DNA of 64,000 bases from assembly GCA_002502095.1 (NCBI GenBank), contig DAPJ01000005.1, forward strand, positions 1,034 to 65,033, written 5' to 3'. Shown here in pieces: positions 54,601-64,000 of this stretch. The notes beneath the pieces were generated by a model. The model ran no database searches. It saw only the letters and a list, made by a program, of their open reading frames with translations, and was not told where the DNA came from. Within the stretch, counting starts at the first letter, position 1; each line of letters starts with the position of its first letter. The DNA comes from Euryarchaeota archaeon UBA62. Lineage in GTDB: Archaea > Thermoplasmatota > Poseidoniia > Poseidoniales > Thalassarchaeaceae. A program made the position numbers and the translations under genes.

Positions 54601-56434
54601 CAGACTCGAAGCAGAGGTAGACAGAATCGAGGGGCTGGTCACAGTTCTAGCTGGAGAAGGAGGGGCAGAGGCCGAACCGGGAGACTGGGCCTCTTTCTCT
54701 CTTGCAGTAGGAAATGACGGAAACGGCCCTACTCGATATATTGTATCATGCTCAACTGAAAATTCATGGCCAGTGAATATCTGGGATTCCCAGTCTTCAG
54801 AACTCCTTACAGATCCCATAGGTAGGTTACTTTATACTACTCTCCCAATAAAAATTAGGGTTCCTAAATTACCGAATGGTGAGCCCGCCGCGGGAAGTAT
54901 TGAGGATGTCACATGTGTGACTGAATCTGTTAACGATCCTTCGTTGAGTATTTCTGATACGGTATCTGTACTCGTACTGGCCAATGATGACTTCGGAACA
55001 GAAATATTTTCACCTTCTGGCAACCCACTAGGTCCTTTGGCATTAGCTTCCGGAAGGGCCGTCATAAACGGAGATATGGTGACTACCACATTAGAAGTCA
55101 GCAATAATGGCAATATCCCGATGACATTCGAAGTAGATGCTTTCTCTTCGCTCAACACTTGGCCAATTCAGATTATTCATGAGGAAGAGGAATCAATGGA
55201 TTCTATTTCTGTTGAAATATTGTCTGGCCAAGTAGCAGTTTTCCAGATTAATACTCTGGTTCCAATGGCGGCTCAAATGGGAGATTCCAATACAATCACT
55301 ACGAGAGTGACACAAATTGGAGGAGATGTGATTTCCAATGGGACCAAGCTAGTTGTCAGAGAACTGGCAGAGCTGGATATTTCTGGGGACTCCTCTATTT
55401 CCGCGGCGCCGGGACTAACAGGGGTTGCGAATATCATGATTCAGAATTCCGGCAATGTTGATTTGGTAGTGTCCCTGACTCTTGGCACCATACCTTCGGA
55501 TTGGTCTGGCGGATTCATGACTGCTGGAAGTTTCGCAATGAATATGAATCAGCAGGCAGTCGTTTCTGTCGCTTTAGAGCTACCAGGTGCTATTCCAGCA
55601 GGACCTCAGGAAGAATCGATCCCTGTAATAATTGAATTTACAACACCTGCCTTCGTGACACATTCCGAAACTGTTTGGCTAGATGTTTTGGTCTTGTCAT
55701 CCGCATGGCTAGATCTTTCTGTTCCGGATGACACCGTGGAAGATGTATCGCCCGGCAATCCCGCTACTTTCGATATAACCTTGCAGAACATTGGTAATTC
55801 TCAGACTGAAGTCTCCCTTGAGGTAGTTGGTGACGAGAATTGGAGATTTGATGTCGACCCATCATCAGCAGGGACGATAGAGCCCGGAGAATCGATTTCT
55901 ATAGAGGTAGTGGCAGACCCGGGGGGGAATGCAGAGTATGGCATTATTGAGTTGGACGTCTTTGCAAATGGTACAGGGGAAATCGAGGTTTCAACTAATG
56001 CATACCTAAAATTACAGGTTAGCAAAGCAAGGGAATCTACAGAAGGACTCATTCCTTCATGGGCCGTAGGATTAATTTTTATTGTCGTAGTTTCAGTATC
56101 TGCCATTCTGATTGTTAGGGCGAGAAGGGCTTCTTCTCTGGCGGCACGCCCCGATGAAGAACTGATTCCCCCCGGATCAGCACTGCTTACTGGCTCCACT
56201 AATGAGAGAAGGGCGGCCGCTTTGGAGACTAGCGCTTCAGGAGAAGTCCTTACTGGAACCGTATCCGAGCAAGAACTGAATGATGCAATCTCCTCATCAT
56301 CACTCCCCTCATTAACTATCGAAAAGGCCCCTGAAGGAGCCCCTCCCTTGCCACTTTCAGGCCTTCCGGAAGGATGGACAATGGAGCAATGGGCCGCTTA
56401 CGGTAATATGTGGTGGGAACAGAATCGTCCGTGA
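51695..56434 (+). CDS. Giant anchored subtilisin-family protease
   Basis: A 1,579-residue S8 protease. A signal peptide (FLVLTVLLFSSWSGMVSA) precedes a long propeptide-like region to about residue 265. The catalytic domain has Asp280 (ISDTGLDEDH), His314 (SGHGTHVAA) and Ser509 (NGTSMATPVVAG). A proprotein-like jelly-roll follows with ATLAWNDLKGS and NDLDLSVTAPDGTIYLG. Several CARDB/NEW3-like beta domains make up residues 800-1,450 (LELRNEGTSTISVQLSVSPV, LEVSNNGNIPMTFEVDAFSS, ITLQNIGNSQTEVSLEVVGD). One membrane helix (WAVGLIFIVVVSVSAILIV) leads to a cytoplasmic tail ending GWTMEQWAAYGNMWWEQ. It differs from the smaller subtilase at 15717 in being anchored at the C-terminus. It probably processes surface or environmental proteins. 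Confidence 0.9.
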   Translation: MYARKSTFLVLTVLLFSSWSGMVSASPQGTDSIHSQDLDNYHFEKWASLEFASEHVHQIRQTSGLIHSPYGSFDPLMDDYPIFGELDTGDYSYSDRPVFVIQSDSSDISGISYSVEEVGGAILDYMPDSALLVRLPLHVNADNFLDSLANVRWSGQMPDIWRVSPEILSNINLPSSQLNLQILPANDLTIEELTSLERDLSLISNYDQSTNCDSWLCTIESIDSMWIPLLSKDWRILHIQTTSTASVYNSVAREISGVQGAYEQSSIPLDGTGEVIAISDTGLDEDHGDFDGRIRSVYSQFGPDNDNSDLLSGHGTHVAATLLGDGSGQSSALGMAPGATFHMYTHESQSGFFGIYGSLYGLFTHSWNQNARIHTNSWGTSNLGNYSQTSSNVDDFVSDYPGYMVLFSAGDIGNTNDTGITPPGTSKNALTVGASTTGSYGSEPSGSVVSFSSQGLTNDGRIKPEIVAPGVLICSARAEEATLVDGQSCSELTHDDGTTPLYVAMNGTSMATPVVAGASALVRQFLRSEGISEPRSDLIRAILINGAVDIGDSNVPNPSEGWGQLSLDNSLFPVSENGVEMDVMYDYSRELFPGHGFTYTFDVSPGAGLDATLAWNDLKGSSVANQSASRLVNDLDLSVTAPDGTIYLGNEFISGFSVSGNSIDSLNNLERVKIQDASPGTWTVRVGNSGGDTQGYSLVLSAIASEISEADLTVFEGSISTSVENPLQGDTILIEAAWGNQATATALEYDVEIHDMTTGNLLHTSRRSSIAGGGLDSLSFPYSFSSTGEHILRLSLDSSSEVFELNDEANGINNNIAEMIVQVSQIGVRITPLLESGNLPSNPLEFEDSRTRGMNPRETNSVYFPLELRNEGTSTISVQLSVSPVNIVSENGVLQPPSDEWWKILNQTGPWELGPMGSEGDRIVVELNLTAHPRSTSSSLPGEVYALPGTFVTDLNLFDVNAPTVNNVIRLEAEVDRIEGLVTVLAGEGGAEAEPGDWASFSLAVGNDGNGPTRYIVSCSTENSWPVNIWDSQSSELLTDPIGRLLYTTLPIKIRVPKLPNGEPAAGSIEDVTCVTESVNDPSLSISDTVSVLVLANDDFGTEIFSPSGNPLGPLALASGRAVINGDMVTTTLEVSNNGNIPMTFEVDAFSSLNTWPIQIIHEEEESMDSISVEILSGQVAVFQINTLVPMAAQMGDSNTITTRVTQIGGDVISNGTKLVVRELAELDISGDSSISAAPGLTGVANIMIQNSGNVDLVVSLTLGTIPSDWSGGFMTAGSFAMNMNQQAVVSVALELPGAIPAGPQEESIPVIIEFTTPAFVTHSETVWLDVLVLSSAWLDLSVPDDTVEDVSPGNPATFDITLQNIGNSQTEVSLEVVGDENWRFDVDPSSAGTIEPGESISIEVVADPGGNAEYGIIELDVFANGTGEIEVSTNAYLKLQVSKARESTEGLIPSWAVGLIFIVVVSVSAILIVRARRASSLAARPDEELIPPGSALLTGSTNERRAAALETSASGEVLTGTVSEQELNDAISSSSLPSLTIEKAPEGAPPLPLSGLPEGWTMEQWAAYGNMWWEQNRP

Positions 56435-56465
56435 GCGTTATCAGTGTTAGCCGCCTGGCATACCC

Positions 56466-57122
56466 ATGTCTGCAATCTCTAGTCAAGCACATTCCATCAT
56501 ACTATTCGGTCCCCCTGGGGCCGGCAAGGGAACTCAAGCAGTAAGGATTAGCCAAACTACCGGTAAGCCACAGATTTCGACTGGTGACATGCTTAGAGAA
56601 GCAGTGAGAGAGGGCACTGATCTGGGGAATGAGGCTAAGGGATATATGAATCGTGGATTACTGGTTCCAGATTCCATAATCATCGGTCTGATATCTGAGA
56701 GGCTCAAGCGTTCAGACGCCTCAGGGGGGGTTCTCTTTGATGGATTTCCGCGAACAATCGCCCAGGCAGAGGAACTATCCGGTATAGCTGAAGTGTCAAT
56801 GGTAATTATGATACAAGTTCCCGATGAAGATATCGTCGAGAGAATAGTTGGAAGAAGAATGGACCCCGAAACAGGAGATATTTACCATATTAAATTCCGA
56901 CCAGCTCCCTCCGAAATACTCCCTAGGCTCATTCAGAGAAAGGATGACAATGAGGAAACTGTAAGAAGTAGGCTTAACGCATACCATCAGCAGACAAAAC
57001 CCTTGTCAGATTGGTATTCCAAACTGTCTGAAAAGACAAATTTAAGGGTAATTTCAGTAGATGGAAGAGGAAGCATAGATGAGGTTGCAGAATCAATCAA
57101 CTCAGAGCTAGAGGTGTTTTGA
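56466..57122 (+). CDS. adk: Adenylate kinase
   Basis: A 218-residue adenylate kinase, which makes two ADP from ATP and AMP. The P-loop is FGPPGAGKGT (about residues 15-24) and the AMP site starts ISTGDMLREAV. FDGFPRTIAQAEEL and the LID region GRRMDPETGDIYHIKFRPAP are clear. The LID has no four-cysteine zinc site. This is the bacterial-like long form, not the AdkA type of many archaea. Its TGA is followed immediately by the TTG start of the next gene, so adk, rnp4 and the CRM-domain gene form a tight operon. Confidence 0.94.
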   Translation: MSAISSQAHSIILFGPPGAGKGTQAVRISQTTGKPQISTGDMLREAVREGTDLGNEAKGYMNRGLLVPDSIIIGLISERLKRSDASGGVLFDGFPRTIAQAEELSGIAEVSMVIMIQVPDEDIVERIVGRRMDPETGDIYHIKFRPAPSEILPRLIQRKDDNEETVRSRLNAYHQQTKPLSDWYSKLSEKTNLRVISVDGRGSIDEVAESINSELEVF

Positions 57123-57440
57123 TTGTCGGGCAGGTTCCGTAGAAGGCCAAATCCGAAGAAGGCATTAGCTACGGAAGCAATTCAGGATCTACATCACGTT
57201 CTGAATGAAAGTAACGAGCAGAGTCTTTCTGATGCCTCCGCTAGATTAATTCTAAGAATCGGTAAGAAGCACGGAGCTAGAATGAAAAATTATAGCGGTA
57301 TCGCAATATGCAGGTCATGTAAAGTAGCAATGGTTCCCGGAAGGAACTCTACAGTGAGGATTCGTTCCAAGTCAATCAAGTATACATGTGGAATATGCGG
57401 TAGAACCAAAACAATGGGCCCTTCGTTCAGAGGCCGGTAG
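57123..57440 (+). CDS. rnp4: RNase P protein subunit Rpp21 (Rnp4)
   Basis: A 105-residue protein of the Rpp21/Rnp4 family, a subunit of archaeal RNase P that matures the 5' end of tRNA together with the RNA and the partner Rpp29. The zinc site is formed by two CxxC pairs, ICRSCKVAMVPGRNSTVRIR and YTCGICGRTK. The helical N-terminus (AIQDLHHVLNESNEQSLS and following) fits the family, as does the basic tail. The start is TTG, which is less common. It sits flush against the adk stop, so translation is probably coupled. Confidence 0.88.
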   Translation: MSGRFRRRPNPKKALATEAIQDLHHVLNESNEQSLSDASARLILRIGKKHGARMKNYSGIAICRSCKVAMVPGRNSTVRIRSKSIKYTCGICGRTKTMGPSFRGR

Positions 57441-57441
57441 T

Positions 57442-57714
57442 ATGTCTAAAATTCCAACCAGAGTATTAAGGGAGTCTTCTGATTCAGAACTCCCTATAAC
57501 TGTCAGAATAGGAAAATCAGGAGTGATAGACTCAGTGATAGGTGAGCTTAAAGATCAACTTTCAAGTAGGTCTTTAGTCAAGATTAAGCTTAACCGAGGA
57601 GTAGCAAAAGGGTCTTCCGAAAGAACGGAGATTTTTTCCACTTTAGCTACTAAAACGTCATCGGTTGTTTCATTCAGTCGAGGCAATATCGTGGTTCTTT
57701 GGTCTGGTAAATAA
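57442..57714 (+). CDS. CRM-domain (YhbY-like) RNA-binding protein
   Basis: A protein of about 90 residues with a single CRM domain (CRS1-YhbY family), which binds RNA and is linked to large-subunit assembly in bacteria. The pattern ITVRIGKSGVIDSVIGELKD, LVKIKLNRG and the end VVSFSRGNIVVLW follow the family, although the GxxG loop is weakly kept (GKSG). ATG at 57442, one base after the rnp4 stop, is the natural start; an upstream extension would overlap rnp4. The link to rnp4 suggests a role in RNA maturation or ribosome assembly. Confidence 0.82.
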   Translation: MSKIPTRVLRESSDSELPITVRIGKSGVIDSVIGELKDQLSSRSLVKIKLNRGVAKGSSERTEIFSTLATKTSSVVSFSRGNIVVLWSGK

Positions 57715-57775
57715 TCCACGCAAGTCTTGAATCTGCATCAGTGATATATTTAGGTGTAATTTGTCTCGACGTGTT

Positions 57776-59317
57776 ATGCAGCTTACAAGAGCCCTTGCAG
57801 CGACCTCTGATCCAGGAGTATGGACTCCAGCAGAAATGCCAGAATGGGCTGTCCCTGCGGCATTTGGTATTCTCACCATCGTCTACGCTCTGATAGTTTT
57901 CGAAGTAGTCCACAGGGCCCTGGCAGCTGCCGTTGGTGGAATAGTGGCAGTGATCACTCTTCATATCATTGGAAACGGCCCAGATCTAGGTACTGTGGTA
58001 ACTTGGATAGATGAAGAGACAATTGGTCTACTAATTGGGATGATGGTAATTGTTGATATCCTCGGAAAGACAGGAGTTTTCGAATGGGCTGCGGTCCAGG
58101 CATATGCGTTGAGCGGCGGGTCCATCTGGAGATTATCGATTATACTCTGTACAATAACAGCAGTTTTCTCAGCATTTTTGGATAATGTGACCACGATACT
58201 CCTAATCGTCCCCGTTACTATACAGATAGCTAAGGTTCTAAATCTAGAGCCAATACCCTTGATAATAGCGGAAGTAATGTTCTCAAATATCGGAGGAGCG
58301 GCAACACAAATTGGAGATCCTCCTAACATAATAATCGGAGCACAACTGTCATCTCAGGCACTTTCCGACAATGTCATTCTTGCAGATCAAGGAATAGCTT
58401 TCATTGACTTCATCATCCACGTGGGACCTGCAGTAGTAATCGCTATGGCACCTTCATTCTGGCTCCTATCCAAGTTGGAATCTGAAGGCCTTTCGGGAGA
58501 GAGGCACCGCAATTTAGACCTTCTACGACTTAGGTACAATATCAAGGATGCAGAATTATTGAAGAAATCAGGATTCATCCTGATTCTAGTTATTCTGGCG
58601 TTCTTCGCCCACTCAAGCTTTCCTCACCCTCTCTTTACAGTAGCCACCATAGCGCTTGGCGGGGCCGTCCTCATGCTGCTAGTAACCTCTCCTCATCATG
58701 TTGAAGAGCAGCTTGATGCGGTGGAGTGGACAACCATTATTTTCTTTGCAGGTCTGTTCATTATGATTCATGGTCTAGAGTATATGGGCCTCATTGATGC
58801 AATAGCTACTGGTATTTCCGATGCTATTTCCCAAGCCTCAGAGGAAAATAGGCTGATGGTCGCCGTCCTTCTGCTCCTATGGGTATCGGCAATTGCGTCT
58901 GCCTTTATTGATAACATACCGTATACGGCAACTATGGTACCAGTAGTAATCGAGCTTGCAAGTGATCCAGAACTCAACTTACAACTAGGCCCACTGGCAT
59001 GGGCACTAGCCCTTGGAGCGTGTCTGGGAGGAAACGGTACGATCATCGGCGCCTCAGCTAACGTTGTGGCGGCAGGACTGGCCGAAGAAGCAGGTCATGA
59101 TATCTCATTCAATAGATTCTTCAAGACAGGTTTCCCGATAATGCTGCTAAGCGTAGCACTTGCTACTGTATATGCTGTGGTCAGGTATGCTGTAGACTGG
59201 CCAAATGAGATGGTCAAATGGGTAATCATAGTTGCAATGATGATAGCATCACTTTCACTACTGCCATCGATTTATGGAAACGCTCCAACAGAAGGCGCGC
59301 ACTATGAGGCAGAGTAG
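57776..59317 (+). CDS. ArsB/NhaD-type ion permease
   Basis: A permease of about 513 residues of the ion transporter superfamily (ArsB, NhaD, P-protein group), with roughly 11-12 membrane helices. Both signature blocks are kept: FLDNVTTILLIVPVTIQIAK followed by SNIGGAATQIGDPPNIIIG, and in the second half FIDNIPYTATMVPVVIEL with GGNGTIIGASANVVAAG. The transported ion may be Na+/H+, arsenite or a dicarboxylate; sequence alone does not decide. The frame is open from a TTG at 57761, but a TATA-like GATATATTTAG at about 57743-57753 places transcription start near 57775. I therefore chose ATG at 57776, giving a leaderless message. Confidence 0.9.
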   Translation: MQLTRALAATSDPGVWTPAEMPEWAVPAAFGILTIVYALIVFEVVHRALAAAVGGIVAVITLHIIGNGPDLGTVVTWIDEETIGLLIGMMVIVDILGKTGVFEWAAVQAYALSGGSIWRLSIILCTITAVFSAFLDNVTTILLIVPVTIQIAKVLNLEPIPLIIAEVMFSNIGGAATQIGDPPNIIIGAQLSSQALSDNVILADQGIAFIDFIIHVGPAVVIAMAPSFWLLSKLESEGLSGERHRNLDLLRLRYNIKDAELLKKSGFILILVILAFFAHSSFPHPLFTVATIALGGAVLMLLVTSPHHVEEQLDAVEWTTIIFFAGLFIMIHGLEYMGLIDAIATGISDAISQASEENRLMVAVLLLLWVSAIASAFIDNIPYTATMVPVVIELASDPELNLQLGPLAWALALGACLGGNGTIIGASANVVAAGLAEEAGHDISFNRFFKTGFPIMLLSVALATVYAVVRYAVDWPNEMVKWVIIVAMMIASLSLLPSIYGNAPTEGAHYEAE

Positions 59318-59364
59318 AAGAATTACTGCGACAGCATCAAGGGATGATGCCTTAAGCCACTATT

Positions 59365-59718
59365 ATGAGGGTGTGCGAGGTATGTGGTATGGCCACTCGT
59401 TCTGGCATTTGTCTGACCTGCGGAACCGAAGAAAATGAAAAAAATATTTCTGGCGTAACAAAGAAAACACATAATCAGGAATCCCAGAAAACTACACTCC
59501 CATTCGATCTTCAAGAGTCTAACAGGAGGAAACTCGAAACTCCTGTTTTTGGACTTGAAGCCTCCCCTGAATATATTCAGACAGAGAAAAATGCAGAAAA
59601 CAGTGAAAAATCAACCTTTATTGATAATATTCCCTTTGGAATCGATGATGCTCCAAAAACGACTCTTCCAGGAGGGCTAATATTTGGACTCTCAGATACT
59701 CCAGATAGTGAAGAATAA
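59365..59718 (+). CDS. Small zinc-finger protein with repeated FG-type motifs
   Basis: A 117-residue protein. The N-terminus is a compact zinc finger of two CxxC pairs, VCEVCGMATRSGICLTCGTE. The rest is polar and probably unfolded, but contains four related short motifs: LPFDLQESN, PVFGLEASP, IPFGIDDAP and LIFGLSDTP. Such regularly repeated motifs in a disordered tail look like docking sites for a partner. I do not recognise the family. It lies 46 bases after the permease gene and just before the 23S rRNA leader. Confidence 0.65.
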   Translation: MRVCEVCGMATRSGICLTCGTEENEKNISGVTKKTHNQESQKTTLPFDLQESNRRKLETPVFGLEASPEYIQTEKNAENSEKSTFIDNIPFGIDDAPKTTLPGGLIFGLSDTPDSEE

Positions 59719-59984
59719 CCGTGCTACTGAGAGATGTTTTAGCCAGCTAATGAAAGCTAACTATCCCGGTTACTTCATATACCGAATGTAGGTCGCCGAG
59801 ATGCTTTGTGTGCTCCTTGGTACAGTCGTGTATCAGGGTAAGAAGGTTGAGACCGCTTCGCCCTGCGGGGAGACGTAGTGGTCAGAGAAACCTGAATTGA
59901 TATGCCTGGAATACCAGAGGAATCGCCTCTTCACTTGTGGAGGGGCGATTAAAACTCACACAGGTGGGTATGTGGAATCACAAT
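59719..59984 (+). promoter_or_regulatory. Promoter and leader of the 23S-5S rRNA unit
   Basis: No gene is seen in these 266 bases. A TATA-like TTCATATACCG lies at 59774-59784, so transcription may start near 59805. The leader is highly structured: the 12-pair hairpin AATCGCCTCTTC / GGAGGGGCGATT (59921-59932 with 59939-59950, loop ACTTGT) is unmistakable. The left arm of the 23S processing stem follows at 59955-59974. The absence of a 16S gene upstream means that this unit is expressed on its own. Confidence 0.6.
59955..59974 (+). other. Left arm of the pre-23S processing stem
   Basis: CTCACACAGG (59955-59964) pairs with CCTGTGTGGG at 62890-62899, and TATGTG (59969-59974) pairs with CACATA at 62878-62883. 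The two helices are separated by unpaired TGGG on this side and TTAAGC on the other. This resembles the bulge-helix-bulge precursor stem that the archaeal tRNA-splicing endonuclease cuts to release 23S rRNA. The exact bulge geometry is not the textbook form, so cleavage sites are inferred. Confidence 0.6.
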
Positions 59985-62870
<2,886 letters not shown>

Positions 62871-62877
62871 AAGAATT

Positions 62878-62899
62878 CACATATTAAGCCCTGTGTGGG
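62878..62899 (+). other. Right arm of the pre-23S processing stem
   Basis: CACATA (62878-62883) and CCTGTGTGGG (62890-62899) are the partners of the left arm before the 23S gene. They lie directly after the mature 3' end and before the spacer to 5S. Confidence 0.6.
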
Positions 62900-62945
62900 C
62901 CTCTGTTCAATCAAGCATATCAATTCACACATTCGAAAGAAAGTT

Positions 62946-63066
62946 GTGCACGGCCACAGCGGAGGGGTAATACCCGGTCCCATATCGAACCCGGAAGTCA
63001 AGACCTCCTGCGTCGATTCCTGTACTGTGGTGCGAGAGCCCACGGGAACGATCGTCGCTGTGCCTT
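62946..63066 (+). rRNA. 5S ribosomal RNA
   Basis: A 5S rRNA of about 120 bases. It has the typical GGCCACAGCGGAGGGGTAAT, CCCGGTCCCATATCGAACCC and GGAAGTCAAGACCTCCTGCG blocks. The terminal helix GCACGGC (62948-62954) pairs with GCTGTGC (63058-63064). The flanking GAAAGAAAG (62935-62943) pairs with CTTTCTTTC (63068-63076) as a precursor stem. It lies about 75 bases after 23S, in the usual archaeal order. Ends are estimates. Confidence 0.92.
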
Positions 63067-63156
63067 CTTTCTTTCTCATAAGTTCTGGAAACAGTTCTTT
63101 ATCCCCGCAAAAAATTATTCATAAAGGACCTGTGAGGAAAAATACGGAGTGGTAAA

Positions 63157-63825
63157 TTGGGAATTTCCACTGGCGATATTCTGGGTCACAGCCAAGTTGG
63201 CGTTTACTTATCTGTAATCGGTGATGTATTATTCGTTCCAAGATCCCTTGGCGCAGAGGCCGTAGAGGAAATCGGAAGTGCTTTCGGTATCGAAACATAT
63301 CCGTTCATGGTAGGAGGGTCCTCTTTGATTGGGAGTCTTTTGAAGGGAAATAGCAAGGGTATCGCTGTAGCTGATATTGCCACAGAAGAAGACCTTGATG
63401 AGCTAACAAGCTTTGGTGACGTTGTAGTAATGCAGAGCGGTGTAAATGCCGCAGGAAACCTAGTCGAATGCAATGAAATAGGTGCGATTGTAAGTCCAGT
63501 GGTCCCTCCAGGGAAAGACGGCGTTGAAATGATAGGAGAAGTATTGGGTGTGAATGCAATAAGAAGTAAAGTTGCAGGACATGATACAGTAGGCAGTATG
63601 CTAGTAGCGAATTCTAACGGAGCTTTGGCTCATCCAGATATTACAACAGATGAGGCAAAGCTCATCGAGAATACCTTAGGCGTTCCAGTTATGGTGGGGA
63701 CAGTCAGTTTCGGATCTCCCTTTATTGGTGCGGGTTGTGCCGCCAGCGATACCCATGCAATGGTAGGTACAGGTTCAACCGGTCCTGAGATGAATAGGAT
63801 AGAAGACGCTCTGGGACTAATTTGA
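63157..63825 (+). CDS. eif6: Translation initiation factor 6 (aIF6)
   Basis: A 222-residue aIF6, which binds the large ribosomal subunit and keeps it from joining the small subunit too early. It is made of five repeated pentein units. Repeats with Gly-x-Leu are visible (GSSLIGSLLKGNSKGIAVAD, GHDTVGSMLVANSNGALAHP, GVPVMVGTVSFGSPFIGAGC). The start is TTG at 63157. The gene follows 5S rRNA by 90 bases. The usual archaeal neighbours L39e and L31e are missing. The stop directly abuts that of the convergent gene. Confidence 0.93.
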   Translation: MGISTGDILGHSQVGVYLSVIGDVLFVPRSLGAEAVEEIGSAFGIETYPFMVGGSSLIGSLLKGNSKGIAVADIATEEDLDELTSFGDVVVMQSGVNAAGNLVECNEIGAIVSPVVPPGKDGVEMIGEVLGVNAIRSKVAGHDTVGSMLVANSNGALAHPDITTDEAKLIENTLGVPVMVGTVSFGSPFIGAGCAASDTHAMVGTGSTGPEMNRIEDALGLI

Positions 63826-64000
63826 TCAGATTGCCGTTGGAGCAACGTGATCATCGCCCTTTTCATCGGCTTCTCTAACTCTGTTCCAAACCGATTTCAT
63901 CAATTCATCATGGCATTTATCACAATAAGTAAATCTCTTGTAAGCCTCTCTGAATGAGTATGCCTTATTCCCCGTAGCAACAAGGAATCCTTTGGGTGAT
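63826..64000 (-). CDS. Truncated protein with a CxxC motif
   Basis: An open frame on the minus strand that enters from the right edge and ends with TGA at 63828-63826; only the last 57 residues are seen. They include KGFLVATGNKAYSFREAYKR and a CxxC (YCDKCHDEL), followed by a charged end (RVREADEKGDDHVAPTAI). The cysteine pair may belong to a zinc site. I cannot name the family from this fragment. Confidence 0.55.
   Translation of the reverse strand, partial: SPKGFLVATGNKAYSFREAYKRFTYCDKCHDELMKSVWNRVREADEKGDDHVAPTAI

Noticed and set aside
59800..59920. Structured part of the rRNA leader considered as a tRNA or guide RNA gene
   Set aside because: No cloverleaf, no T-loop consensus and no convincing pair of C and D boxes; short stems only.

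Overview
The window reads as a chromosomal segment of a planktonic euryarchaeon of the Thermoplasmatota, most likely Marine Group II (Ca. Poseidoniales). This is inferred from three things. First, there are archaeal-type information genes: aIF6, RNase P subunit Rpp21, ribosomal protein S15/S13e, archaeal PheT and GltX, archaeosine synthase, CDP-archaeol synthase and archaeal type II GAPDH. Second, a 23S-5S rRNA unit has no 16S gene in front of it. Third, there are many very large secreted proteins with one C-terminal membrane anchor. No species name can be given from the sequence alone. No CRISPR array, transposon, phage gene or tRNA was found. Coding density is very high.

Layout. 1-4 kb: a truncated membrane protein, a thioredoxin-fold lipoprotein, pirin and an anchored surface protein. 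4-6 kb: carS (archaeal lipid synthesis) and purD. 6-21 kb: a surface block with a 3,174-residue AglB/STT3 oligosaccharyltransferase, a membrane-tethered subtilase and a 1,409-residue beta-helix protein. 21-25 kb: an HTH-ATPase-TPR regulator and a metallo-beta-lactamase hydrolase. 25-31 kb: a 1,912-residue calcium-repeat protein. 31-40 kb: short genes, including a pyroglutamyl peptidase-Nudix fusion, a UPF0201 protein, DnaJ, ArcS and S15. 40-50 kb (minus strand): a GXGXG protein, pheT, a surface protein, rnhB, gltX and a zinc-ribbon surface protein. 50-59 kb: GAPDH, a 1,579-residue subtilase, adk, rnp4, a CRM-domain protein and an ArsB/NhaD-type permease. 59-64 kb: a small zinc protein, 23S rRNA, 5S rRNA, aIF6 and a truncated minus-strand gene.

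How the genes fit together. Housekeeping genes for translation, nucleotide and lipid synthesis alternate with genes for the outer surface. AglB would glycosylate secreted proteins, the two subtilases would process proteins outside the cell, and the anchored ectodomain proteins would be their targets or partners; this functional link is inference.

The most unusual observations are these. All seven convergent gene pairs end within four bases of each other. AglB carries about 1,750 residues of extra ectodomain. A complete Pcp active site is fused to a complete Nudix box. A GXGXG domain precedes a glutamate-synthase-like half. Three-base-spaced palindromes of related sequence lie directly in front of both subtilase genes.
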